A stretch of DNA of 64,000 bases from positions 1 to 64,000 of the forward strand of contig NZ_UTKY01000116.1 in assembly GCF_900583165.1 (NCBI RefSeq), in the 5' to 3' direction. The stretch comes from Pseudomonas viridiflava. GTDB lineage: Bacteria > Pseudomonadota > Gammaproteobacteria > Pseudomonadales > Pseudomonadaceae. A program made the translations under genes and the position numbers. This document shows positions 6,748 through 15,271 of the stretch, piece after piece (position 1 is the first letter of the stretch; every line of letters starts with the position of its first letter). The notes beneath the pieces were generated by a model, which saw nothing but the letters and a program-made list of their open reading frames with translations, made no database searches and was not told where the DNA came from.

Positions 6748-8090
6748 TCCAGCGTCTGTCTCTCGCCAGCCGACTGGCGCTGTTGTTTGCCGCCTGCACC
6801 GCCGTGGTCTCGTTGCTGGCTGGTGTGTTGTTCAACCGCGCCAGCGAAGCGCACTTCGTCGAGCTGGATCAACAGCTGCTCGACAGCAAGCTCATCGCGT
6901 TGCGCAGCACCTTGCAAGGCGTCGACACTCCGCAGTTATTCGCCCAACGTGAAGCGCAGTTGCGCGCAGAACTCAATCGCCAGCCCGATCTCGCCCTGCG
7001 TATCAGCGCGGCGGGCCAGCGCTGGCTGGATGGCGCGCCGGGCGTAGCGTTACCGGAGTCACCCGGTCTGCATCGCCTGCAGAGCGCCGGCACGGACTAC
7101 CGCGTGTACAACGCGCCGCTGATCGCCGACCAGCCGGATTCACCACACCTGAGCCTGATGCTCGACATCACTCACCATCAACATTTTCTGCAACGCATGC
7201 AGCACCTGATCTGGCTCACCGTCGGCCTCTCTGCCCTGGCCACCGCACTGCTCGGCGCCTGGGCCGCACGCAGCGGGCTGAGGCCGTTGCGGCGCATGGG
7301 CGAAGTGGCTGCCAGTGTGTCCGCCCACTCCCTGACCCAACGCCTGCCGCAGCAACAGATGCCGGCGGAACTGGCGGATCTGGCCCAAGCCTTCAACGCC
7401 ATGCTCGAACGCCTGGACGACGCCTTCCAGCGTCTCTCGGCCTTCTCCGCCGATATCGCCCATGAGCTGCGTACGCCGCTGTCGAACCTGCTCACCCACA
7501 CCCAGGTGATCCTCACTCAACCACGCCCCCTGGAGGATTACCGCGAGGCGCTGCACAGCAACCTGGAAGAGCTGCAATGGATGGCGCAGTTGGTGAATGA
7601 CATGCTGTACCTGGCCAAGGCCGATCATGGCTTGCTCATGCCTAAGCGCGAACCGCTGGCCCTGGCCGATGAAGTGGAGGCGTTGCTGGAGTTTTTCGCG
7701 TTGCTGGCTGAGGACGCACAGGTCAGCCTGATTCGCGAAGGCTCCGCCCACATCTGCGGGGATCGCGGGATGCTGCGGCGGGCATTGTCGAACTTATTGG
7801 ATAACGCACTGCGCTTTACCCCAGCAGGCGGCGAAGTGCGGGTGCGGATGGAGGACGGGGTACGATTGACCGTCGAAAACACCGGGGAAGGTATTCCAGC
7901 GCCGTTGTTACCGAGGTTGTTTGATAGGTTCTACCGGGCCGACCCAGCGCGCCATGAGGGTAGCAGCGAGCACGCGGGGCTGGGACTGGCGATCACCCAG
8001 TCGATTGTGCGGGCCCACGGGGGCAGGATCTTTTGTGAGTCTGGCACTGACTGGACAAGGTTTGTGATTGAGTTACCCAAGGGACATTGA
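6738..8090 (+). CDS. copS: Heavy-metal sensor histidine kinase CopS
   Basis: A 450-residue inner-membrane kinase. TM1 is at about 12-34, the periplasmic sensor at about 35-155, TM2 at about 156-176 and HAMP at about 177-230. The dimerisation domain has the phosphorylated His242 in SADIAHELRTPLSN. The ATPase domain has the N box (LSNLLDNALRFT), G1 (NTGEGIP), F box (FDRFYR) and G2 (GLGLAI). The periplasmic loop has the scattered His residues (e.g. ITHHQHF) seen in CusS/CopS-type sensors. It overlaps copR by 10 bases and should signal copper to it. Confidence 0.93.
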   Translation: MQLIQRLSLASRLALLFAACTAVVSLLAGVLFNRASEAHFVELDQQLLDSKLIALRSTLQGVDTPQLFAQREAQLRAELNRQPDLALRISAAGQRWLDGAPGVALPESPGLHRLQSAGTDYRVYNAPLIADQPDSPHLSLMLDITHHQHFLQRMQHLIWLTVGLSALATALLGAWAARSGLRPLRRMGEVAASVSAHSLTQRLPQQQMPAELADLAQAFNAMLERLDDAFQRLSAFSADIAHELRTPLSNLLTHTQVILTQPRPLEDYREALHSNLEELQWMAQLVNDMLYLAKADHGLLMPKREPLALADEVEALLEFFALLAEDAQVSLIREGSAHICGDRGMLRRALSNLLDNALRFTPAGGEVRVRMEDGVRLTVENTGEGIPAPLLPRLFDRFYRADPARHEGSSEHAGLGLAITQSIVRAHGGRIFCESGTDWTRFVIELPKGH

Positions 8091-8105
8091 TGCAAGCTGT
8101 ACCGG

Positions 8106-8188
8106 CCCTATCGGGGGCAAGCCCCCTCCCACATTTTTGATTTGTGAACACATTCAAGTGTGGGAGGGGGCTTGCCCCCGATAGCGGT
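8106..8188. repeat. REPIN (inverted REP pair), class I
   Basis: The left arm TATCGGGGGCAAGCCCCCTC and the right arm GGAGGGGGCTTGCCCCCGAT are perfect inverted copies about 25 bases apart. It lies between the convergent copS and lolE genes. Confidence 0.92.
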
Positions 8189-8196
8189 CTGGAGAC

Positions 8197-9441
8197 TTAC
8201 GAATATCTCAGCGCATGCGCCGGCTCGATCTTCGCCGCCCGGTAAGCAGGATAAAGCGTCGCCAAAAAGCTCAACACAAACCCCGCCGTGCAAATTAGCA
8301 CCACATCCCCACCCTGCAACTCTGAAGGCAGGTTACTGACGAAATACACGTCCGAACTGAAGATATGCTGCCCAGTCACCCGCTCCACCCAGCCCACCAG
8401 CTCACTCACGTTCAGCGCCGCAATCACCCCCAGCACGCCGCCGATCAGGGTGCCGACGATACCGATCACGGTGCCCTGCACCATAAAGATCGCCATGATC
8501 TGCCGAGGCGTGGCGCCGATGGTACGCAAAATCGCGATGTCGGCGCCCTTGTCGTTCACCACCATGATCAGCGTGGCGATGATGTTGAACGCGGCGACCG
8601 CGACAATCATCAGCAACAACAGGCCGATCATGGTTTTTTCCATTTTCATCGCGCTGAACAGACTGCCCTGGGTGTGGGTCCAGTCATCCGCCTTGTAGGC
8701 CGAGCCCAGGCTGGCGGCGATGTCCGCCGAGACCTTGGGCGCCGCATACAGGTCTTTCACCGCCAGGCGCACGCTCTGCACCTGGTTGGGCTGCCAATGC
8801 TGGATCTCGGCCGCGTCAGCCATGTGGATCAGGGCCATGGAGCCATCCAGCTCGGCGCCGACCTTGAAGATGCCCACCACGTTCAAGCGCTGCATACGCG
8901 GGGTGATACCACCGGGCGCGGTGCTGATTTCCGGCACAATCAAAGTGAGTTTGTCACCCACGTTCAAGCGAAAACGCCGTGCGGTGATTTCACCCACCAC
9001 CACCCCGAACTCGCCGGGCTTAAGGTCTTCGAGCTTACCCTGCACGATATGCTGGGCCACAATCGACACTTTGCCTTCCTGGGCCGGGTCGACGCCGCTG
9101 ATCTCAATCGGCTGCATCGCGCCCTTGTAGGAGAACATGCCGTCCATTTGCGTGAAAGGCACTGCGGCAGTCACTTCCGGATTCTGCATCGCGGCGGCGG
9201 CCACGGGCTGCCAATCGTCAATCGGCTTTACACCCACGATGGTGGCGTGGGGCACCATGCCCAAGATGCGCGAGCTCATTTCACGCTGGAAGCCATTCAT
9301 CACCGACAACACCACGATCATCGCCAGCACGCCCAGGGCGAGGCCGATCATCGAGGTCATCGAGATAAACGAAACAAAACGGTTGCGGCGCTTGGCGCGG
9401 GTATAGCGCGTGCCGATGAAAATCGATAACGGTCTGAACAT
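8197..9441 (-). CDS. lolE: Lipoprotein-releasing ABC transporter permease LolE
   Basis: A 414-residue inner-membrane permease of the LolCDE complex, which extracts lipoproteins from the inner membrane for LolA. The N-terminal membrane anchor has TSMIGLALGVLAMIVVLSVM, followed by a large periplasmic domain (about 45-270). Three C-terminal membrane helices follow (about 275-300, 320-350, 380-400), and the end is RAAKIEPAHALRYS. It is third in the lolC-lolD-lolE operon and is about the same length as lolC, with an almost identical N-terminus. The LolC/LolE assignment follows position in the operon, since the paralogs are hard to tell apart by eye. Confidence 0.92.
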   Translation of the reverse strand: MFRPLSIFIGTRYTRAKRRNRFVSFISMTSMIGLALGVLAMIVVLSVMNGFQREMSSRILGMVPHATIVGVKPIDDWQPVAAAAMQNPEVTAAVPFTQMDGMFSYKGAMQPIEISGVDPAQEGKVSIVAQHIVQGKLEDLKPGEFGVVVGEITARRFRLNVGDKLTLIVPEISTAPGGITPRMQRLNVVGIFKVGAELDGSMALIHMADAAEIQHWQPNQVQSVRLAVKDLYAAPKVSADIAASLGSAYKADDWTHTQGSLFSAMKMEKTMIGLLLLMIVAVAAFNIIATLIMVVNDKGADIAILRTIGATPRQIMAIFMVQGTVIGIVGTLIGGVLGVIAALNVSELVGWVERVTGQHIFSSDVYFVSNLPSELQGGDVVLICTAGFVLSFLATLYPAYRAAKIEPAHALRYS

Positions 9442-9499
9442 TCGCGGGCACCGTTGAAAAAATAGAAAACCCGGCGTCAGGCACCGGGCTTGAAACAGG

Positions 9500-10183
9500 T
9501 CAGATGGCGACCAGATGACCTTCTTGCAGGTGCAACACGCGGTCCATCTGACGGGCCATGCTCATGTCATGGGTCACCACCAGGAACGCGGTGCGCATCT
9601 GTGTGCTCAGCTCCAGCATCAAGTCCTTGATGCCTTGGGCGGTGTGGGAGTCGAGGTTGCCGGTGGGTTCGTCGAGCATCACCAGGCCCGGGTTGTTCAC
9701 CAGGGCGCGAGCGATGGCCACACGTTGGCGCTCGCCGCCGGACAGTTCAGCCGGCTTGTGCTCCAGGCGATGGCCCAGGCCAACGCGCTCCAGCAGGGCT
9801 TTGGCGCGCTGGCGGGCCTCTGGGATCGCGGTCTTGCCGATCAACAGCGGCATGCACACGTTTTCGAGCGCGGTGAATTCCGGCAACAAGTGGTGGAACT
9901 GGTACACAAAGCCGAGCGAACGATTGCGCAACTGACCACGGGCCTTTTCACCCAGGGCCGACAACTCTTCGCCCGCCAGCCACACGCTGCCCTGGGACGG
10001 CGTATCGAGGCCGCCCAACAGGTTCAGCAAGGTACTTTTGCCGGAACCGGAGCTGCCGACAATCGCCACACGCTCGCCGGGGTGCAGCTCAAGTTGCAGG
10101 TTGGCCAGCACCACCACCGATTCCGGGCCTTCCTCGTAGGATTTGCCCAGGTTGCGGCAGCTCAAGATTGCTTTTTCACTCAT
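9500..10183 (-). CDS. lolD: Lipoprotein-releasing ABC transporter ATPase LolD
   Basis: A 227-residue ATPase of LolCDE. It has Walker A (VGSSGSGKST), a Q-loop region YQFHHLLPEF, the signature LSGGERQRVAIARAL, Walker B VMLDEPTGNLD and the H-switch VVTHD. LLGGLD after Walker A is typical of the MacB/LolD group. The ATG at 10183 begins seven bases after the lolC stop; another in-frame ATG at 10198 overlaps lolC and would add five residues. It is cotranscribed with lolC and lolE. Confidence 0.95.
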   Translation of the reverse strand: MSEKAILSCRNLGKSYEEGPESVVVLANLQLELHPGERVAIVGSSGSGKSTLLNLLGGLDTPSQGSVWLAGEELSALGEKARGQLRNRSLGFVYQFHHLLPEFTALENVCMPLLIGKTAIPEARQRAKALLERVGLGHRLEHKPAELSGGERQRVAIARALVNNPGLVMLDEPTGNLDSHTAQGIKDLMLELSTQMRTAFLVVTHDMSMARQMDRVLHLQEGHLVAI

Positions 10184-10190
10184 GCCCGAT

Positions 10191-11441
10191 TCACTCATAA
10201 CGTAAGGCCTGTGCTGGCTGGGTACGTGCCGCGCGCCAGGCTGGATACAGGGTGGCAAGGAAGCTCAATACCAACGCGGCGCCGCCCACCATCAACACGT
10301 CCTGGGTTTGCACCTGGGACGGCAAGTAATCGATGAAGTAAACGTCGGCGTTGAGAAACTTGTGGCCGATCAGGGTTTCGAGCCCGGCGATAGCAGCGCT
10401 GACGTTGAGCGCGGCCAGAATGCCGACGGCGGTGCCGATCAAGGTGCCGACCACGCCAATCACGGTGCCCTGCACCATGAAGATCGCCATGATCTGCCCC
10501 GGCGTGGCGCCGAGGGTGCGCAAAATCGCGATATCGCCCTTCTTGTCATTCACCACCATCACCAGCGTGGAGATGATGTTGAACGCGGCCACGGCGACGA
10601 TCAGCAGCAACAGCAGGCCGATCATGGCTTTTTCCATGCGGATGGCCTGGTACAGGTTGCCGTGGGTACGGGTCCAGTCGCGGGCGTAATACTGGCTCTC
10701 ACCCAAGTGCTGGGCGATGTCCCATGCGGCGCGCGGGGCATCGAACAGGTCGTTGAACTTCAGGCGCAGGCCTTGTACCTGGTCTGGCTGCCAGCGATGC
10801 AGGCGAGCCAGGTCGGTGAGGTTGGTCAGGCCCAGGTAACCGTCGATCTCGCCGGCGCCGACGTGGAAGGTACCCACCACCGTAAAGCGCTTCATACGAG
10901 GAAACATGCCGGCCGGGGTCACGGTGACTTCCGGCGCGACGAAAGTCAGCTTGTCGCCCAGCGTCACGCCGAGCTTGGCGGCGGCCTTGTCACCGATCAC
11001 GATGCCGAAGTCGCCGGGCGCCAGGTCATCGAGTTTGCCTTGCAGCATGAACTTGTCGATGATCGAGACCTTGCGCTCCTGGGCCGGGTCGATGGCATTG
11101 AGCAGGATCTTCTGCACCTTGCCGTCGTTGGTCAGCAGCCCCTGCATCTGGGTGAACGGCGCAACAGCCAGTACCTTGGGGTTCTGCTTGACCTTGTCGG
11201 CCAGGCTTTGCCAGTCACTGATAGGCGCGTCGCCCTCAATGGTCGCGTGGGGCACCATGCCCAGCACGCGGGTGCGCATCTCATGATCAAAGCCGTTCAT
11301 CACCGACAGCACCACAATCATCACGACCACGCCCAAGGCGAGCCCGATCATCGAGGTCAAGGAAATGAACGACACAAAATGATTGCGACGCTTTGCACGG
11401 GTATAACGCGTGCCAATAAATACGAAGAGAGGTCTGAACAT
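10191..11441 (-). CDS. lolC: Lipoprotein-releasing ABC transporter permease LolC
   Basis: A 416-residue paralog of LolE with the same layout: one N-terminal membrane helix (about 22-50), a periplasmic domain and three C-terminal helices. The C-terminal core reads VVNDKKGDIAILRTLGATPG, the coupling region facing LolD. It is first in the operon. Its N-terminal 45 residues match LolE nearly residue for residue, evidence of tandem duplication. No clear Shine-Dalgarno precedes the ATG, as is also the case for lolE. Confidence 0.92.
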   Translation of the reverse strand: MFRPLFVFIGTRYTRAKRRNHFVSFISLTSMIGLALGVVVMIVVLSVMNGFDHEMRTRVLGMVPHATIEGDAPISDWQSLADKVKQNPKVLAVAPFTQMQGLLTNDGKVQKILLNAIDPAQERKVSIIDKFMLQGKLDDLAPGDFGIVIGDKAAAKLGVTLGDKLTFVAPEVTVTPAGMFPRMKRFTVVGTFHVGAGEIDGYLGLTNLTDLARLHRWQPDQVQGLRLKFNDLFDAPRAAWDIAQHLGESQYYARDWTRTHGNLYQAIRMEKAMIGLLLLLIVAVAAFNIISTLVMVVNDKKGDIAILRTLGATPGQIMAIFMVQGTVIGVVGTLIGTAVGILAALNVSAAIAGLETLIGHKFLNADVYFIDYLPSQVQTQDVLMVGGAALVLSFLATLYPAWRAARTQPAQALRYE

Positions 11442-11535
11442 GTCGGGGCTTGTTCGGAGGAAAAGAAGACGTCCCGGTGGCGGGGTCTGGTAAGCAGCTT
11501 TACACTCTGACCATTACCGCTAGCTGGGGTTCGCC

Positions 11536-12120
11536 ATGTCGACATTAGATGAAGAAGAGCGCCGCGAATACTACCGTATCGACGACATGATCGCACTTCA
11601 AATCAAAAGCCTGTCTGCCCCCGAAGCGGCGAGCAAGGAAGTGTTGCTAGATGATTCGCCGCTGTTCAATTTGCTCAGTGAATTACACCTGAGTGAATTC
11701 GAAGCCCAGCACCTGCTGCGCCAGATCAGCGAGAAAGATCGCAGCCTGGCTGCCTTCCTCAAAGTCCAGAACAAACGCCTGGATCTGCTCAGCCAAGTCA
11801 TGGCGCAAAGCCTGCGCAATGAAGTCGGCGCCCCACAGCCGGTGATCATTTCCGAGGGCGGCATCGACTTCCAGTACCCTACTCCCCTCGCCCCTGGCGC
11901 ACACCTCGCGGTCAAGTTGGTGCTGATGCCCCAGGCGCTCGGCCTGTTGCTGCGTGCGCGGGTAACTCACTGCGACCCCAAGGGCGACGGTTTTGACGTG
12001 GGCACTGAGTTCGAATCCATGACCGACGCCCAGCGCCAGCTACTGGCGCGCTACATCCTGCAGAAACAAGCCCAGGAACGCCGCCTGGCGCGGGAACAAA
12101 GCGACGCCCAAGACACCTGA
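11536..12120 (+). CDS. PilZ-domain protein with altered second motif
   Basis: A 194-residue soluble protein beginning MSTLDEEERREYYRIDD. The R-x-x-x-R motif is present at Arg10-Arg14. A helical insert (about 40-95) separates it from the PilZ barrel (about 100-175). The second motif D/N-x-S-x-x-G reads I-I-S-E-G-G, keeping Ser and Gly but losing the acidic residue, so c-di-GMP binding may be weak. It is divergent from lolC and followed by the GDPD gene 43 bases later, probably as one transcript. The same neighbourhood is remembered from P. aeruginosa; the function is unknown. Confidence 0.8.
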   Translation: MSTLDEEERREYYRIDDMIALQIKSLSAPEAASKEVLLDDSPLFNLLSELHLSEFEAQHLLRQISEKDRSLAAFLKVQNKRLDLLSQVMAQSLRNEVGAPQPVIISEGGIDFQYPTPLAPGAHLAVKLVLMPQALGLLLRARVTHCDPKGDGFDVGTEFESMTDAQRQLLARYILQKQAQERRLAREQSDAQDT

Positions 12121-12163
12121 ATAGCATTCACCCCGCCAGACAAGCTGGCGCAAAGGAGCAACT

Positions 12164-12886
12164 GTGACCCTGATCTACGGCCACCGCGGTGCCAAAGGCG
12201 AAGCACCGGAAAACACCCTGACCAGCTTTCAGGAGTGCCTCAAGCACGGCGTACGCCGCTGCGAACTGGATTTGCACCTGTCCATGGACGGCGAGTTGAT
12301 GGTGATCCACGACCCGACCCTCAAGCGCACCGCTGACCGCCGCGGCAAGGTCGTCGAATATTCGGCGGCAGACCTGGTGAAGATGGACGCGCGCAAAGGC
12401 GGTCCGGGCTGGGTCAAGCCCTGCCCTATTCCACGCCTTGAAGAGCTGTTCGAAAAATGCGACTTCGATCACTGGCAACTGGAAGTCAAAAGCGCTTCGC
12501 GCACCCGCGCGGCCACCACCGTGCTGGCGATCCGCGAAATGGCCGTACGCCACGGCTTGATGGACAAGGTCACCGTCACCTCCAGCTCGCGGGAAGTATT
12601 GAAAGCAGCGGTAGAACTCACCCCCGACCTGTCACGCGGCCTGGTAGCCGAATACGCCTGGCTCGACCCGCTGAAGGTCGCGCAGAACTACGGCTGTGAG
12701 TATTTGGCGTTGAACTGGACGTTGTGCACCCCTGAGCGTCTGGAAAAAGCCCAGCGCCAGGGCTTGCACGTGTCCGTGTGGACGGTCAACGAACCTGCGC
12801 TGATGCGCAGGCTCGCCGACTTCGGCGTAGATAGCCTGATTACAGACTTTCCCGGTTTGGCCACTGCCACCCTCGGGAATTACTGA
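12164..12886 (+). CDS. Cytosolic glycerophosphodiester phosphodiesterase
   Basis: A 240-residue TIM-barrel GDPD that hydrolyses glycerophosphodiesters to glycerol-3-phosphate and an alcohol. It has H-R-G at His7, the metal site E-N of APENT, C-E-L-D-L and V-I-H-D-P-T-L-K-R-T. The C-terminal half holds VWTVNEPALM and DSLITDFPG. It lacks a signal peptide and is the UgpQ-like short form. It starts at GTG with AAAGGAG eight bases upstream and no good ATG alternative. Confidence 0.92.
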   Translation: MTLIYGHRGAKGEAPENTLTSFQECLKHGVRRCELDLHLSMDGELMVIHDPTLKRTADRRGKVVEYSAADLVKMDARKGGPGWVKPCPIPRLEELFEKCDFDHWQLEVKSASRTRAATTVLAIREMAVRHGLMDKVTVTSSSREVLKAAVELTPDLSRGLVAEYAWLDPLKVAQNYGCEYLALNWTLCTPERLEKAQRQGLHVSVWTVNEPALMRRLADFGVDSLITDFPGLATATLGNY

Positions 12887-12928
12887 AATCGGTCTCCCCG
12901 GCCGGCTCAGGCCACCGGCCGGAGCCGC

Positions 12929-14323
12929 TCAAAAAAGCCGGTTGAGGCCGTCGTAAGCCGCTACCCGATAGGCTTCGGCCATGGTCGGGTAGTTAAACGT
13001 GGTGTTCACAAAATACTTGAGCGTATTTAGCTCACCCGGCTGGTTCATGATGGCCTGGCCGATGTGCACGATCTCCGAGGCCTGGTAGCCGAAGCAATGC
13101 ACGCCAAGCACTTCCAGGGTTTCACGGTGGAACAGGATCTTCAGCATGCCTTGCGGCTCACCGGCAATCTGCGCACGCGCCATGCTCTTGAAAAACGCCT
13201 TGCCCACTTCATAAGGCACCTTGGCCTTGGTCAGCTCGTGCTCGTTCTTGCCGATGGAGCTGATCTCAGGAATCGTGTAGATCCCAGTCGGTACATCGTT
13301 CACATAACGCCAGCTGCCATTGTCGACGATGCTGCCCGCCGCTGAACGGCCCTGGTCATGCGCCGCACTGGCCAGGCTTGGCCAGCCAATCACGTCACCG
13401 GCGCCGTAGATGTTCGCCACGCAAGTGCGGTAGTTCTCGTCCACTTCGATCTGGCCACGGCTATTGACCTTCACGCCGATGTTTTCCATGCCCAGCTTGT
13501 CGGTGTTGCCGGTACGGCCGTTGCACCACAGCAAGGCATCGGCCTTGATCTTCTTGCCGGACTTGAGGTGCAGGATCACCCCGTTGTCCAGGCCTTCGAC
13601 CCGCTCGTACTCTTCGTTGTGGCGCACGGTGATGTTGTTGTTGCTGAAGTGGTAACTCAACGCCTGGGAAATTTCCGAATCGAGGAAGCTCAGCAACTGG
13701 TCGCGGTTATCCACCAGCTCCACCAATACACCCAGGCCGCTGAAGATCGAGGCGTATTCACAGCCAATCACGCCGGCGCCGTAGATGATCAGTTTGCGCG
13801 GGGTGTGGCCCAGGCTCAGGATGGTGTCGCTATCGTAGATACGCGGGTGGTGAAAATCGATATCCGCCGGGCGATACGGGCGCGAGCCGGTGGCGATGAT
13901 GATGTGCTTGGCCACGAGTTTCTCGACCACACCGTTCGGGCAAACCACTTCGACGGTTTGCTCGTCGGCGAAGCTGCCGGTGCCGAAGAACAGGTCGACA
14001 CGGTTACGGGCGTAGTAGCCGGTACGCGATGCGACTTGCTTGGAGATAACTTTCTCGGCGCTTTTCAATACATCCGGGAACGAAAACCAGCGCGGCTCAC
14101 CAATGGCCCGGAACATCGGGTTGGTGTTGAACTGCATGATCTGGCGCACCGAGTGACGCAAGGCCTTGGACGGGATGGTACCCAGGTGGGTGCAGTTGCC
14201 GCCGACCTGGCGACGGCTATCGACCATCGCCACCTTGCGCCCCGCTTTGGCGGCGTTCATCGCCGCACCTTCTCCAGCCGGGCCGGAACCCAGTACCACC
14301 ACGTCGTAGTTGTAGACAGCCAT
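12929..14323 (-). CDS. sthA: Soluble pyridine nucleotide transhydrogenase
   Basis: A 464-residue flavoprotein that transfers hydride between NADPH and NAD+, balancing the NADPH produced by the pseudomonad Entner-Doudoroff route. The FAD-binding VLGSGPAGEGAA is at the N-terminus, the NAD(P) motif GAGVIGCEYASIF in the middle, and GAGDVIGWPSLASAA later. The region that holds the redox disulfide in related lipoamide dehydrogenases reads GGNCTHLGTIPSKALR, with the second cysteine replaced, a known feature of Sth. It is convergent with the GDPD gene. Confidence 0.95.
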   Translation of the reverse strand: MAVYNYDVVVLGSGPAGEGAAMNAAKAGRKVAMVDSRRQVGGNCTHLGTIPSKALRHSVRQIMQFNTNPMFRAIGEPRWFSFPDVLKSAEKVISKQVASRTGYYARNRVDLFFGTGSFADEQTVEVVCPNGVVEKLVAKHIIIATGSRPYRPADIDFHHPRIYDSDTILSLGHTPRKLIIYGAGVIGCEYASIFSGLGVLVELVDNRDQLLSFLDSEISQALSYHFSNNNITVRHNEEYERVEGLDNGVILHLKSGKKIKADALLWCNGRTGNTDKLGMENIGVKVNSRGQIEVDENYRTCVANIYGAGDVIGWPSLASAAHDQGRSAAGSIVDNGSWRYVNDVPTGIYTIPEISSIGKNEHELTKAKVPYEVGKAFFKSMARAQIAGEPQGMLKILFHRETLEVLGVHCFGYQASEIVHIGQAIMNQPGELNTLKYFVNTTFNYPTMAEAYRVAAYDGLNRLF

Positions 14324-14558
14324 GCGTACTCCTCAGAACAGGCCAGGCGCACGGTTGGGACGCCTGGCTAAATCATGCCGCGGCCAGCGGTCATGAAGGA
14401 CATTTTGGCTCAAGTGTGTGAACCGGGGCACAGTCTATATAAGGCTCAACGCCGCGCACATTAACCCTTGGTCGCGTCGTAGGCCAGTTTTGCCGTCACT
14501 ACAGGGTAAGGAAAATGGAATTACACTGCCAGCACGCACTTTTGCTGGGTTGGTCATT

Positions 14559-15080
14559 ATGCGATATGTCGCTGTGTGTTTATTACTGATGCTGTCGGTG
14601 ACGGTGCAGGCCAATGAGGCTGAACGCCTACGGCAAGCCGGTTTTCCTGCGCAATCCCATGGGTTAGCCCTGAAGAACCAAGTGGTGCTGACCTACCTCT
14701 GGGCGGATGTCTACGCGGCGGCGCTGTATGCCCCCGCCGAAACGCCCGCAAAGCCCGCCTGGGAACAGCAACGGGCGCTGCGCCTTGAGCTGTATTACTT
14801 TCGTGATATCGAGCGCAGTGATGTGATTAAAGCGGCCAACACCACACTCAAGCGCCAGCAGGTCGACGCCCGGTTGAAGCCGGAAGTAGACAAGCTGCAT
14901 GCCCGCTTTCGCGATATCTATAAGGGCGACCGGTATGCGCTGGATTTCCGGCCTGGCCGTGGATTGTCGCTGGAGATCAATGGAGAGACGGTGTTCAGCA
15001 GCAGTGACGATGAATTGGCCAGGGCTTACTTGGGCATTTGGTTGGCGCCAAAAGGGTTGTCGGAGGGGTTGCTGGATTAG
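14559..15080 (+). CDS. Periplasmic chalcone isomerase-like protein
   Basis: A 173-residue protein with a signal peptide (about 1-19, MRYVAVCLLLMLSVTVQA) and a mature domain resembling the bacterial chalcone-isomerase-like family (PF16036 by style). Recognisable parts are GLALKNQVVLTYLWADVYAAALY and a C-terminal SSDDELARAYLGIWL. Bacterial members are not known to isomerise flavonoids and probably bind a hydrophobic ligand. The ATG at 14559 is chosen because it begins the signal peptide; upstream in-frame ATGs give no sensible N-terminus. It is divergent from sthA. Confidence 0.75.
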   Translation: MRYVAVCLLLMLSVTVQANEAERLRQAGFPAQSHGLALKNQVVLTYLWADVYAAALYAPAETPAKPAWEQQRALRLELYYFRDIERSDVIKAANTTLKRQQVDARLKPEVDKLHARFRDIYKGDRYALDFRPGRGLSLEINGETVFSSSDDELARAYLGIWLAPKGLSEGLLD

Positions 15081-15096
15081 CAGGGTGTCAGTTCTG

Positions 15097-15196
15097 GCCT
15101 CATCGGGGGCAAGCCCCCTCCCACATTTGACTGTATTCACATATCTAGACCTGTGAACACAGTCAGTGTGGGAGGGGGCTTGCCCCCGATGAGGCC
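15097..15196. repeat. REPIN (inverted REP pair), class I, GATGAGGCC variant
   Basis: Arms GGCCTCATCGGGGGCAAGCC and GGCTTGCCCCCGATGAGGCC are perfect inverted copies, followed or preceded by CCCTCCCACA. The outer bases differ from the usual GCTATCGGGGG form of the family. Confidence 0.92.
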
Positions 15197-15225
15197 CTGA
15201 CAGGCAGCACAAAACTCCCAGGCAT

Positions 15226-15256
15226 AAAAAAGCCCCGAACCAGTCGGGGCCTTTTC
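15226..15256 (-). terminator. Rho-independent terminator of the GAPDH gene
   Basis: The stem is GCCCCGA (15232-15238) and TCGGGGC (15244-15250) with a five-base loop. On the minus strand it is followed by a run of six T, sixteen bases after the gap stop. A shorter T run on the plus strand may also serve the convergent gene. Confidence 0.88.
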
Positions 15257-15271
15257 ATTTACTGCAAAGGC

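Noticed and set aside
12897..12922. Hairpin CGGCCGG/CCGGCCG between the GDPD gene and sthA as a terminator
   Set aside because: A stem is present but neither strand has a T run after it, so it is not a convincing Rho-independent terminator.
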